Source: Lycorma delicatula (lineage: Eukaryota; Arthropoda; Insecta; Hemiptera; Fulgoridae). Taken from it: DNA of 64,000 bases. A program made the position numbers and the translations under genes. The DNA is taken from the NCBI RefSeq assembly GCF_047948215.1, contig NC_134464.1, positions 31,185,020 to 31,249,019 of the forward strand. Direction: 5' to 3'. Positions 37,976 through 48,440 of this stretch are shown one piece after another (within the stretch, counting starts at the first letter, position 1; every line of letters starts with the position of its first letter). The notes under the pieces were generated by a model that searched no databases, had not been told where the DNA came from, and worked only from the letters and a program-made list of their open reading frames with translations.

Positions 37976-37980
<5 letters not shown>
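34711..37980. other. AT-rich stretch without genes; short microsatellites
   Basis: No exon or transposon coding seen. Contains (CA)-rich tracts at about 36690-36735 and 36937-36955, a (GT)n near 37160, (TAA)n near 37480 and a palindrome around (TA)n at 36466-36493. A less AT-rich patch at about 36040-36200 (with AACCATTTGGCTCAAAGAAG) is unclassified. Confidence 0.55.
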
Positions 37981-38022
<42 letters not shown>

Positions 38023-38428
38023 CTAGAGGTTACCCGTCGCTGCCTCGCCTACGCAATACTTCAAATTTAAATATATTTATTGCATATTTTGGAGTGATGC
38101 TTTTGCTTTTCATGTAGTTATGTTTAAAAGGTGATATCGGAAATAGATAATAGAACTCCTGTTCTTATCACTCATAATCATCATAGTTACTTGCGGGCTC
38201 CCCAAAAAAAAAGTCTATCCTTTTTTCCATCCGAGCCCTCACAGGTCCAGTCCTTTTAAAAATCCACTAATAAATACAAAAAACTTCTTAATCGCATGTT
38301 ATTTACAGAATTTATTTTAATAAATATTTAAATAACAAACAACATAAATAATATTTTTAAAAAAAAACCATTAAATAGTTAATAACACAAAATGAATATA
38401 AATATTTTAAGTATAATATAAAATAATA

Positions 38429-39046
38429 TTATTCTAGAACTTCTTTGTAAACTACGTTAGATGTTTTTCCTTGTGGCGCCAAAATAAATAAACCTGAAGG
38501 GTTGCTGATTTTGGAGCATACCACATAAAATTGCACATGTGAAAAACAGTCTTCTATAACATCAATCCCAGCAACTTGCAACGATTGGCCTTGCGATTTA
38601 TTTATTGTCATTGCAAAACATACTTTAACAGGAAACTGCATTCTCTTAAATTCAAACGGAAAGTCCGATGGTATCATCGGTATGCGAGGAATGCGCACCG
38701 ATTCTCCTTTGGCACACCCAGTGATAATTTTAGCTTCAATAAAATTTTTTTGAACGGCGATTATACACAATCTTGTACTATTGCATAACTTAGGTGGGCA
38801 AAGATTCCTCAATAACATAATTGGAGCAACGACTTTCAAAGTTAGCACGTGTGGTGGAAATCCAGGTGGATTGAGAGAATTGAGAAATTCAACCGGGTAA
38901 TTAACTGCTTCATCGACTTCCAATACTGAATTAACGGATCTATATTCCATCCTTTCTGCTTGAAATGATTCTAATAATATTTGATTTATTTTAGTTGCCG
39001 TTTCATTTTTTGAAGTCAAAATGGCTCTATCGCATAGCCAGTCCAT
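38429..39046 (-). pseudogene. Helitron Pif1-like helicase, C-terminal third
   Basis: A 205-codon open frame: AILTSKNETATKINQILLES, then NYPVEFLNSLNPPGFPPHVL, then LRNLCPPKLCNSTRLCI, then PVKVCFAMTINKSQGQSLQV and the end VVYKEVLE. F-A-M-T-I-N-K-S-Q-G-Q-S is the conserved late helicase motif of Pif1/RecD2 enzymes, intact here. Walker A and B are absent because the 5' part is deleted. The open frame without stops suggests either recent origin or chance. A homologous but mutated C-terminus is at 58380-58763. Confidence 0.85.
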
Positions 39047-39370
39047 AGATTTGTAATAACAACATTAATAATAAATTAAAAAATTTAATTATTAATAAAT
39101 TTTACTACCGTAATCCATTCATTCAATATCGATTGATCTTAAAATACAAATATTTTCGACATAAATAAATCGATACTGAAAATTCATTTGAGCCCCATAA
39201 AATCATTTATTTGAACCCCTTAAAATCAAAATTTCGAAAAATCTTTTCTTAGTGCACACCTACTTAAAGTACGAAGGTACCCTGAGAATTTCAAGTCTCT
39301 ACCTATTATAGTTTTGGTTGTACGTTGATTATGAGTCAGAGAATCAGTCAGGACATTCTCTTTTATATAC

Positions 39371-39372
<2 letters not shown>

Positions 39373-39431
<59 letters not shown>
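39373..39431. repeat. (TA)n tract at Helitron 5' side
   Basis: About 60 bp of TA units, interrupted once near its left end (acatatg). Confidence 0.95.
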
Positions 39432-39436
<5 letters not shown>

Positions 39437-40251
39437 TTTAAAATTTTTAATACGTTGATATAATTTTTAATACATACATAACAATATATCCCAAAAAGTA
39501 AAAATCTAGATCAAAATATACGAGTGTATATATATATATATAAAAGAAAGTAGTTAGACACTAATTTTATTGCATATATCTATAGATAACAAATATTAAA
39601 ATGTGCCATAAAAGAAGAATAAAACCGTGTAAACGTTATTAGCTCATTAACTCATTTATACGAGACCAAAATATTAATTATTTAACTTCCTAATCAGTTT
39701 TAATTTGTTACGCAATAAAGAGATAAAACCAGCGAATATGAGATAGACAAGTTAATATACGGAGTTAATTATTAAAAAAAAATTAACTTTTTCCAATATG
39801 TATTTGAAAATATGGGATGTTAACCAATAAAATGCAACCGACCACCCATTAAAATATAACCTTGTACAGAATTACACGGATCAATATTAATTTATATACC
39901 ACAATGGTTGTTGGACGGACAATGCGTTTTATGTTATACTACATATTACGGTAGGATGTTAGAATAACTAAACTTATATGTCTACATTTAATTATTATTT
40001 AATATTCCATTATTTTTTTAATTTATTTTTTTATATGGTAAATAAAGCATAACTTGTGAAACTGGTTAATTATTTTCATACTTAATTTTTTATACGTTCT
40101 ATATATGCCCTTAATTGTTTTTTTTTTCAAGTAATAATAATATTTAAAAAAAATATATATTATATAACGAAGTTTAATAAAACATTTTAATGTACATAAA
40201 ACTAATAAGGGAAAAATTTAACAGTACGTAAAAGTTAATATATTAAAGTAA

Positions 40252-40910
40252 CTAGCCGGTCCGTCTAGCCTGAACCTGGACCCTCCAGGGCTCAGGTCCA
40301 GGCGAATCCTGGAACCAACTCAGAGGACTCCTCGGGGGACCTCCCGGGGTCTATCCCATGGCCGCAGAGATCGCTTCGAACGCAATTCCTAATTTGCCAG
40401 GGGGACCGGCGCTCTGAATACTCGTAGAACTCGCTTCGGTCGCCACCCCAATCTAACATGAGGGTTCCACCCTCTGGACCATCGTACTGTACGATAGTTG
40501 TGAGAATAATATTGATAAATAATAGTTATAGTATTCCGACATTATAGAAACCTGAAAAAGAAACTAAATTACAAAAAAATAGAATTATAATAACTACAGT
40601 AACTAAAGTACGGCGAAAAATTGATAACTTTTTTCTTTGCCACGGTGGCAGAAATATAATAATGAAGTAAAACGATTAAAATCTTTTTTTCCTTAATGAA
40701 TATCTTTAATTCGCAACTTCACCCTTCTTGTGAGCGAAGAAATAATGAATATTTTTAATAATTTAACTTTCAAGAAAGCAAGGGCCTCGGTAGATGGCTT
40801 AAAACCTTCCCTGGGATAACAAGAATGTATCCTGAAAATTTGAAGCTAATCAGTCGATTGGTTTTCGCGTGATGCGATAAGAAACAAACAGACAATCTTT
40901 ATATATATTT
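40252..40910 (-). mobile_element. Non-autonomous Helitron
   Basis: The minus-strand 3' end reads GACGGACCGGCTAG, followed by T (CTAG^T). The 5' part is TATATATAAAGATTGTCTGT, then TTGTTTCTTATCGCATCACG and a stretch ending TCCCAGGGAAGG, which recurs in the fragment at 50392-50661. There is no coding region. The middle has very C-rich sequence (GGACCTCCCGGGGTCTATCC). The precise 5' TC is unclear. Confidence 0.7.
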
Positions 40911-41039
40911 CCAAAAAACTGTGATCTGTTAGATCGAGAATATACCTGATGCATGCAAAAGTTAGCCTTCAACCTACTAACAAATACCCCGTTTGAATAT
41001 TGAAAATCGGATGATTGTTTACATACATATTATAAGAGC

Positions 41040-41190
41040 ACACCATTGCACTTAACAACGCAGCGCCCCAGGGGCACCCCGTTTGTTACCAGTTGATTTG
41101 TGATGATTGGTCTAGCCTCCCACGAGGTGATCGCATACCTCACCAATCTAGCCTCACACGCAGTCCCCACAGGAAGCCCATTATTGTTAA
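41040..41190. other. GC-rich unclassified fragment
   Basis: A 150-bp island with an imperfect internal direct repeat, GGTCTAGCCTCCCACG and AATCTAGCCTCACACG. No coding or Pol III motif recognised. Confidence 0.35.
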
Positions 41191-41315
41191 ACAGAATTTT
41201 TTTAAATTTATTTATTATTAATTTATTTAACGTAAATTTAATTCTATTATTTTTGTAAATATTATTCGTTCGATTGATTCGAATCATTCAGTTCAATCCT
41301 AGCTCCACGTTCTAC

Positions 41316-41505
41316 GATCTAAATACTAGAACGTAGAAAGAGGTATTCTTTGGTGGTTGGGTTTCAATTAACCACACGTCTCAGGAATGGTCGACCTGAG
41401 AGTGTAAAAGACTACACACTTCATTTTACATTCATATATATCATAATCAATTATCCTCTGAAGCAATACCTTACGGTAGTTAAGAAGGCTAAACAGAAAA
41501 ACGAG
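41316..41505 (+). repeat. SINE body and tail, head missing
   Basis: Matches the type B body (CTTTGGTGGTTGGGTTTCAA, CACACGTCTCAGGAATGGTC) but its tail has TCCTCTGAAGCAATACCTTA as in type A. It is 5' truncated. Confidence 0.85.
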
Positions 41506-42268
41506 AGAGCGCTCACACAGTGATATAAGCTCTAAGTTCCCAGTTCATTAATTCAATTCATTAAAGTTTGTGCTTCAACCGGCAAATCTCCACTTCCAAA
41601 TATACTATATATATTTATATAAATATTATAAATATATATATATTTTCAAGATGAAATATATGTAAAAACCTTCTCAGTTATGCCAAGAAACATGGTTAAA
41701 AATTTGATTGCTATTCATCGATATTTTTTTGTTTATCTCGAACAAACAAAAACCTCTTCCTCTCTATACTTAATTCTTCCTCGTCATAATAGTATATATA
41801 TATATAACAACATATTAAATGAAATTTAGTAAACCTCCCTATCTCAAAGTGACTTGAAATCTACTGTGGGCCATTTTTAAACACCATTTTATTAGTGGTT
41901 GTCATTGCCTTACTTTTTTGTCAAAAGATTTGTTTTTCAACACTTTAAAACGATGTAATACAACCTTAACTTTTTCTTTGAAAAACTTTAAGCTGCCATT
42001 AGTGGCGGTCTCATACCGATAAAAACATAATAGTTTCGAGGTAGGAGCATTAGCTAAACTTCATTCTTATAAATTTAACTGTTAAAAAGTTATTTAAGGG
42101 TTGCCATACTTTGTTAATACATTCGTATATCCGTAAAACAATTTAATACTAATCAGTCAAACAACGCCAAATAACTAAAAATATTGAAAAATAACTATTC
42201 GTAAATATAAATTTTTGTTTAAAAAAATCTATTTTATGGTATTTTTAAATACACATACATATATTCGG

Positions 42269-42271
<3 letters not shown>

Positions 42272-42358
<87 letters not shown>

Positions 42359-42410
42359 AAGAAAGAGAGAGAGAGAAGAGAGAGAGAGGAGGAGAGAAAG
42401 AGAGCGAGGA
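42272..42410. repeat. (TA)n(CA)n(GA)n compound microsatellite
   Basis: TA units to about 42324, then CA, then GA-rich sequence. It adjoins the eroded left end of the Tigger-like element. Confidence 0.97.
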
Positions 42411-42829
42411 CCGAGTAAGAATTTCGTGTTTTGAAGAGGTTTCCGTCTTGCAGAGTTTTTAAAAATCGAGCTAATTTATTGTGAGGTCCTGTGTTATGAA
42501 TTATACAAATATAAAATGAAATTAGACAAAGATAAACATTTGGAATAATCCGGAAATTATACTGCATATAGAGAACGTTAACCACTAATTTTCAAAAATT
42601 GTTCAGTCACTAAAAGAAGGTGTTTTTATATTTTTACAAGTTAGTAATTTTTCATTTAAGTTACGTTTAATTAGAAGACATATATTTGGCCTAAAAATAA
42701 AATAAAATTATTTTCTAAAATACTAAAGTACAGTTTCCTGTTTCAATAATTTACTCTTGGAACTTTCGTTTTCAATAATATATTCTAGCGGTTAACATAT
42801 TCTGTCGCAAATCATCGCTGTTTATTCGA

Positions 42830-43240
42830 ATCGCGAATTCTTCCAGTTGTGCGACCAATGCTTCTTCGAAACTGTTAATTTTGTTTTCTGTGTCCTCTCC
42901 GTGTTCTTCTTCTGAACTTTGGCTAATCTTGTTAGTTTCAGAGAAAATAATTTTTCTTATGAAATCCTTCTTCGGTTACCAAATCACAATTAATACTCAC
43001 GTAGTCTTCAGCATGAACCGATGTTTGACCACTTTCTATGCAGCAGAAATTCAACTTCACGGATTGTACTGCGCAATGTACATGTATCGGGAACATAATC
43101 ATTATCGGTTTCAGTATAGAAAACCAGCTTCTTTAAACGCATTTTTAACACAGTTATTTGTAATTTGTTTGTATGATGAAGAGAGCCACCTTAGTGCATC
43201 CAGAACAGTTATGCGTCAGTTTTTGAACAGATGAACATGA
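42830..43240 (-). pseudogene. Tigger-like transposase, C-terminal part
   Basis: Minus-strand residues TVLDALRWLSSSYKQITNNC, then VKNAFKEAGF, match the block A-x-x-W-x-x-I-x-x-x-T-I-x-N-C-F-x-x-A-G-F of Tigger/jerky-type transposases. A further open stretch includes SSEEEHGEDTENKINSFEEA and EFAIRINSDD. Several stops and shifts separate them. Known from family pattern only; no active gene. Confidence 0.6.
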
Positions 43241-43479
43241 TGAATTCATATTGGCGACTAGCGACTGCAGAATATATTTTCGATAATGAATTTTTATGAT
43301 TTAATAATCCATTAGTTAAGTTAAACTACTTGTGTTTGGAGGAAAGAAATAAGTTTTATGTTAGAATAATTTCCATGAGGGTGACACGACGTATTGTCTA
43401 AAAATAGTAAAATATTTCTATTTTCACTAACCATTTTTTTAATTTAAATTATATAGCCATTTTTTTCATTATGTTAGAC

Positions 43480-43735
43480 GTCATCTAAAACTTTATTAAC
43501 GTGCCAATCCAGTGGTAACTGAACGCCATTTTTGGAATAGCGAGGCTTCCGAGATTTACCTATCACCAATGAATGGTTTAAACAACGTGCCATCCGCACT
43601 AGAACAGTCTTTCTTTGGATTGTTAGCCTCCAATACACTTTTCATTTTTGAAAAATAAATCGGTTTCATCGCAATTACCGACATTTTTTGGTTCGAACCC
43701 TGATGTTATTTCTTTAATTTTATCTTTCCAGTCGA
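43480..43735 (-). pseudogene. Tigger-like transposase, catalytic-region fragment
   Basis: The minus strand reads DWKDKIKEITSGFEPKNVGN followed by CDETDLFFK. This corresponds to the N-A-D-E-T-x-L-F-x-K motif holding the first catalytic Asp of pogo/Tigger enzymes. It continues through GG*QSKERLF, the usual G-x-K-x-S-K-E-R block with an in-frame stop. Confidence 0.65.
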
Positions 43736-43792
43736 TAACTATTTCTTGTGTCTACATATTTAGCCTCACCTGAAAGTTGATTTTTAGATATA

Positions 43793-45091
43793 CGAGGTGC
43801 GACAATAAAGTAATGAGCCTGATTTTTCTTTGCAAGATGTGGCAACCCTTCAGCTTGCGTAGGCACACCATCTTTGACCTTGGTTTATAAGCTACTTCTA
43901 GTCCAAGCGGCACATTGATGCAACTGCTCAGTCGTGAGTTGTGCTGAAATAAGTGAGCACGTATTTGTGTCCCTCGTCACAGCTTTTTGGACATCTTGTG
44001 TTGTTTGAAAATGGTGTCCCTTGACCGCCATTTTGACTCTTGGAAATAGAAAAAAAGTCGCACGGAGCGATATCTGGTGAATAAGGTGGCTGTAGTAGTA
44101 CTGAAATTTGTTTTGAGGTTAAAAATTGCTGTACTGACAGAGCAGTATGGGATGGCGCATAATCGTGATGCAGAATCCAATTATCAGCAATGTTGGCACG
44201 GATACGAAGAACTCGTTTACGAAGTCTTTCTAAAATTTCTTTGTAGAAATATTGGTTAACTGTTTGTCCAGGAGGCACCCACTCTTTATGAACAATTCCC
44301 TTGGAATCGAAGAAGCACACAAGCATGCATTTCACTTTTGACTTTGACATGCGAGCTTTTTTTGGTCTGAGCACCATTGCGAAGTTTGGCGTTTTGTCTC
44401 TGGATCGTATTGAAAAAACCAACCTTCATCACCAGTGATAACACGGCTCAACAAATCTGGATTGTTTTCCGTTTGCTCTAACAGATCGGCTGCCACATTT
44501 TTCCGTGTTTCTCGCTGTTGTGTGAGATTTTTGGGGGCCATTTTTGCACAAATCTTTCTCACACCAAGATCTTCAGTTAATATTAGACGAACCGTTTCTC
44601 GATCGATGTTGAGTTCTTCTGCGATCATTTTCACGGATAATCTTCGATCAGATCGTACGATTTCACGCACCCTGGTTAAGTTGACATCTGTCCGTGAGGT
44701 TGATGGTCGTCCACTGCTGTCTTCATCTTCAACATTCGTTCTGCCTTCACTAAAAATTTTATGTCACCGAAAAACTTGAGCTCTTGACATAACCTCCTCT
44801 CCAAAAGCCTTCTGAAGCTTACCGTAAGTTGTCGTCGCGTTTTCACCCGATTTAACGCAAAAAGAAATGGCATACCGTTGCGCAATATTTTGCGGTTTCA
44901 TTTCTGTGACGAGACACAAACACGTGTTCACTTATTACAGCACAACTCACGACTGAGCAGTTGCATCAATGTGCCGCTTGGACTAGAAGTAGCTTATAAA
45001 CCGAGGTCAAAGATGGTGTGCCTACGCAAGCTGCAGGGTTGCCACATCTTGCAAAGAAAAATCAGTCTCATTACTTTATTGTCGCACCTCG
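43793..45091 (-). mobile_element. mariner (DD34D) with ~180-bp inverted repeats
   Basis: The ends begin CGAGGTGCGACAATAAAGTA on both strands. They stay almost identical for about 180 bp, for example through GCGGCACATTGATGCAACTG and CAGTCGTGAGTTGTGCTG. TA flanks lie at 43791-43792 and 45092-45093. Length 1299 bp. The arms are unusually long compared with the 20-30-bp ends of classic mariners. High arm identity suggests recent insertion into the older Tigger-like remnant. Confidence 0.95.
43928..44901 (-). pseudogene. mariner transposase, DD34D, inactivated
   Basis: Start ATG at 44901-44899 (MKPQNIAQRYAISFCVKSGE). The N-terminal helix-turn-helix region is followed by REIVRSDRRLSVKMIAEELN. Catalytic residues: ITGDEGWFF, HHDYAPSHTALS, and YSPDIAPCDFF, with 34 residues between the second and third Asp by my count. 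Lesions: a TGA where a Trp codon is expected (TCA on the plus strand at 44764-44766), a frame change near 44395 after DPETKRQ, and another just after CDFF near 44040. The C-terminus is read only by changing frame. About 324 codons in all, near the 340-350 of typical mariners. Confidence 0.9.
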
Positions 45092-45358
45092 TAAATAACA
45101 GTTACAGTACTATATTATTATAATAAAAATCATCCCTCCTGGATTTATAATTTGCAAATCGTGGAAATGTACAATCTTATTTTTTAATTTTCTTTCCGTC
45201 TTGTGGGACAAGATTAATACGTAAAATTAAAAGTATGCTTTCCGTTTCCGTATTGTGAAGTTTTCCGTCTTGAAGAGTTTAATTTCTATAAAAATATATC
45301 GGGATTTGGGAAACCGTACGTTTTGAGGAGGTTTCCGTTTTGTAAATGTTTCACTGTA

Positions 45359-46845
45359 TATAAATATATAAGCTATGTACTTAATAACCTCAATTTTTTG
45401 AAATCGTGTAAAAACACTTTAGAACAAGATTTTTAAATTGACAGTCAGAAAAACTAACGAAAGACTTCATAAAATGAATATCAATCAAGTTATTTTTGCT
45501 ATATTATTTCTCTACCACTGGCAATGAAATATATGGAAGATAAAATAGATAAATTAAATTACTGGTTAGAATTTTAAGTAACCACGCAATAAAACAAAAT
45601 TATTAAATTACAAAGCCATTACAAATTATAAACAGTATTTTTAGGGGATCCTAATTTTAATTAAGTTATTCAAAAGATTTATTGAGTTTTATTTTTATTA
45701 ACTATAAAAAGATAATTTAACAAAAAAAATTATTTTTTAGTAACCTAGATCTATTATTAAACAAATTATACAGCACATTATCTGATTAAATGATTATACG
45801 AAGTAAATATATCTAATTGATTAAAATATGGATTAAATATGACATAATTAGAACACTACAAAAAAATTTTTTAAAAATAAAAAATTGATTAAAAGTTAAA
45901 AAAATTTATTTATTTTTCCTTAAGAACGATTCAAAATATATACATATATATGTATATACATATATATATATATATATATCGTCTTTATTAGCATAAGAAT
46001 AATATGACCGTCACGGGAAGAATAAGCTAAATTGAAATTCCAGAAGGTTTACAGATTAGTACCTGTCTTTTATCTACACAAAAAACTTCATTCTCTGAAT
46101 GCCATGCTGGTATCTAATTTTTATTCATTTATTTATTTTTTTTTTTCAGTTTTTATAAGCATACCATTAATAGCATATAATAAATTAATGTTTGTCAGCT
46201 TAAAAGTGATTATTTAAAATAAATATAAGCAGATGTTTTATATAATTCCATACGAATTTAAATATTCATTTGGAAATTGTGGTACTTTAACCAGTCGTAA
46301 GATGAAAGGAAATAGTTCATTTAAAATTAAAAAAAAAACTTCCGAAAAAATAAAATATCTCAAAAACGTTATATAAATTGCTAAAAAAATCAGGTTTAAT
46401 ATCATTGCGAAGCTATGTTGTTCCGTACTACAACCTTTTAAGTAAATCAGATCAGTATTAGATGTAACATTTTAAAAATAAAATCACAGCTGTTAATAAT
46501 AAAAAATAAAAAAAAAAATGTGTTTTTCAAGAAAAAAATTCTTCATACCAGAGGTTTTTTCTTAAATGTGGTACAAGGAAAAGCACAGTTATATGGTAGT
46601 TTATTTCATTCAATATCAAATATACACTTCAATAAATTATTGTATAATGTAATTCATTTATATGTAATACAAACGAGTATCAAATTGACAAAAATAATAA
46701 AATTCTTATGATTATTCGTTTAACAAATGAAATCGAGCCGGTAAGAAGTTTTTAACAAATTTTTGTGTTTTTTTCTTATTATACGGATCGTTTAAACATT
46801 GTTTATTATCTATTATTGTATATCTATTCTATTATCTATTACATA
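45359..46845. other. AT-rich DNA without recognised features
   Basis: Only short random open frames and A/T runs, with a palindromic TA cluster near 45942-45980. No exon, repeat head or transposon motif seen. Confidence 0.55.
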
Positions 46846-46847
46846 TA

Positions 46848-48131
46848 CAGAATGTCCCATATAAAACGCCCATCAATCACACATCCATGAAGTTTCAAAA
46901 GTCAAGCTTACTCCCCTACTCGTTACTGAAATGGACTCGTCCAACATCTGAACATCGCGGCGACGCAGTAGAACACTACCGATAGTAACAACAATGCAAT
47001 CATAACGTTCAGTGTATTGCTAGAGACAAGATTTCGTACTTCAGTACGAAATCACTGGTTGCAGTGCAAGATATGTTTTGCCATAAGTACCCAGATAAAC
47101 CAGCTCCTAACAAAACATCAGCATTAAGGTTAGTCGCAAAATTTAGAGACCGGTTCTGTTAATAAAAAAGAACACAAAAGATCTGCGTCAGTGTTGAATA
47201 CAGATACAGTCACTGAAATCGAAGACGAATAGAAATCAAATAAATCGATCAGACGTTTGTCTGCTGAAATTAATTTTTCTAAATCAACCGTTCATCGGGC
47301 GACCAAACAATTACAATTACGACCTTATCGCATTCAAACGGTTCATCGACTTCTTGAGCCCGACAAAGAAAAACGGCTACAATATTGTCAACGGTTCCGA
47401 AGATTTCTGCGTGAAGGAATTAATGTTATGGATTCGTTATTTTTCACAGATGAAGCACGGTTTCATTTGGATGGCTACGTAAAAAGCCAAAACAGTAGAA
47501 TTTGGAGCGCTGAAAATTCCTACGTTTATCACGTAAAACAATTACACCCGCAGAAGTTGGGCGTGTGGTGCGCGATATGGCGGAAGAAAATAATCGGTCC
47601 TATTTTTTTCGAGTACACATTAATGCAGAATGATATCAGCATATTTTATTTCAGTTCATCGCACTCTTGGAAGAGGAAGACAGACACTGCTGGCTACAAC
47701 ATGACGGTGCGACATCGCACTACGCAGGTTCAACCTCTGATTTCGTCGAGGAATTCTTTGGTAATCGTGTTGTTGGTCGAGGCTTGTGGCCACCAAGATC
47801 TCCAGATTTGACTGCGGCGTATTTTTTTCTACGGGATTACCTCAAAGAAAAAGCCTACAGCAACAAACCACGAACACTTGAACGATTGAAAGTCAATATT
47901 GAACAATCTGTATTACATATCCAGCCACAAACTTGGAAAAAAGTTGCAAGAAACGCTGTAAAAAGAATTGAAGCTTGTATTCGATAAGATGGCGGCCATT
48001 TCCAACATTTACTCTAAATGTAAGGTAATGGATAGTAATAATAAAAATTACATTTACATTTACACATGCCTTTTTATTATTTCAATACCTACCAATATAA
48101 GGTTGGGTTGCGTTTTACATGGGACACTCTG
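46848..48131 (+). mobile_element. mariner-superfamily element (DUF4817-type), copy 2
   Basis: Left end CAGAATGTCCCATATAAAAC, right end on the complement CAGAGTGTCCCATGTAAAAC, flanked by TA (46846-46847 and 48132-48133). It is closely similar to 2484-3761 along its whole length (1284 bp). It differs near the start of the gene, where an inverted repeat ATTTCGTAC-TTCA-GTACGAAAT (about 47032-47053) replaces the start-codon region of copy 1. Confidence 0.93.
47073..47987 (+). pseudogene. DD38D-type transposase, copy 2, catalytic Asp lost
   Basis: Retains AVQDMFCHKYPDKPAPNKTS at its start, then loses frame near 47150 and has a TAG near 47230. It is open from 47257, with SKSTVHRATKQLQLRPYRIQ and the first Asp in FTDEARF. 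A frame change near 47660, at the same place as in copy 1, leads to QHDGATSHYAG and WPPRSPDLTAAYFFLRDYL. The third catalytic Asp is replaced by Tyr (GAT to TAT). It ends TAA at 47985-47987, eight codons earlier than copy 1. Not functional. Confidence 0.88.
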
Positions 48132-48232
48132 TATTTAACATATATGTTTCTTTAAACAAAATTGTTGATATCAGTATCATTTTATAAAAAACAGTTTTAT
48201 TTACATTTTGAGCGGAAGAAATATCTTTTTTC

Positions 48233-48440
48233 TTTTTCCTGTTTAGCCTCCGGTAATTACCGTTCAGATAATACTTCAGAGGATGAATGAGGATGATATG
48301 TACGAGTGTAAATGAAGTGTAGTCTTGTACATTCTCAGTTCGACTCATTCCTGAGATGTGTGGTTAATTGAAACCCAACCACCAAAGAACACCGATATCC
48401 ACGATCTAATATTCAAATCTGCGTAAAAATATCTGCGAGA
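48233..48440 (-). repeat. SINE type B, head missing
   Basis: On the minus strand the body CTTTGGTGGTTGGGTTTCAA and the tail TCATCCTCTGAAGTATTATC, then GAACGGTAATTACCGGAGG and TAAACAGG, match 32720-33018. 5' truncated, about 100 bp downstream of the copy 2 transposon. Confidence 0.9.

Larger units (their letters stand above)
38023..39431 (-). mobile_element. Helitron, internally deleted, minus orientation
   Basis: The 3' terminus on the minus strand ends ACCTCTAG at 38023 and is followed by T, the CTAG^T rule of Helitrons. The other side carries a long (TA)n tract and then GAGAATGTCCTGACTGATTC, which I recognise as a common Helitron 5' region in insects. Inside is only the C-terminal part of a Pif1-type helicase. 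The Rep (HUH) domain and most of the helicase are missing. The exact 5' TC lies within or beside the TA tract and is uncertain. Confidence 0.75.
42420..45356 (-). mobile_element. Tigger/pogo-like element, decayed, split by a nested mariner
   Basis: The right terminus on the minus strand is CAGTGAAACATTTACAAAAC, then GGAAACCTCCTC, flanked by TA at 45357-45358. The left end retains TTGAAGAGGTTTCCGTCTTG, an eroded counterpart. Between them are minus-strand fragments of a pogo-type transposase. A 1299-bp mariner (43793-45091) lies inside. Without the mariner the remnant is about 1.6 kb. The N-terminal DNA-binding part is not seen. Confidence 0.7.

Noticed and set aside
44435..45123. Plus-strand open frames opposite the mariner transposase
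   Set aside because: Antisense shadows of the transposase gene and its inverted repeats.
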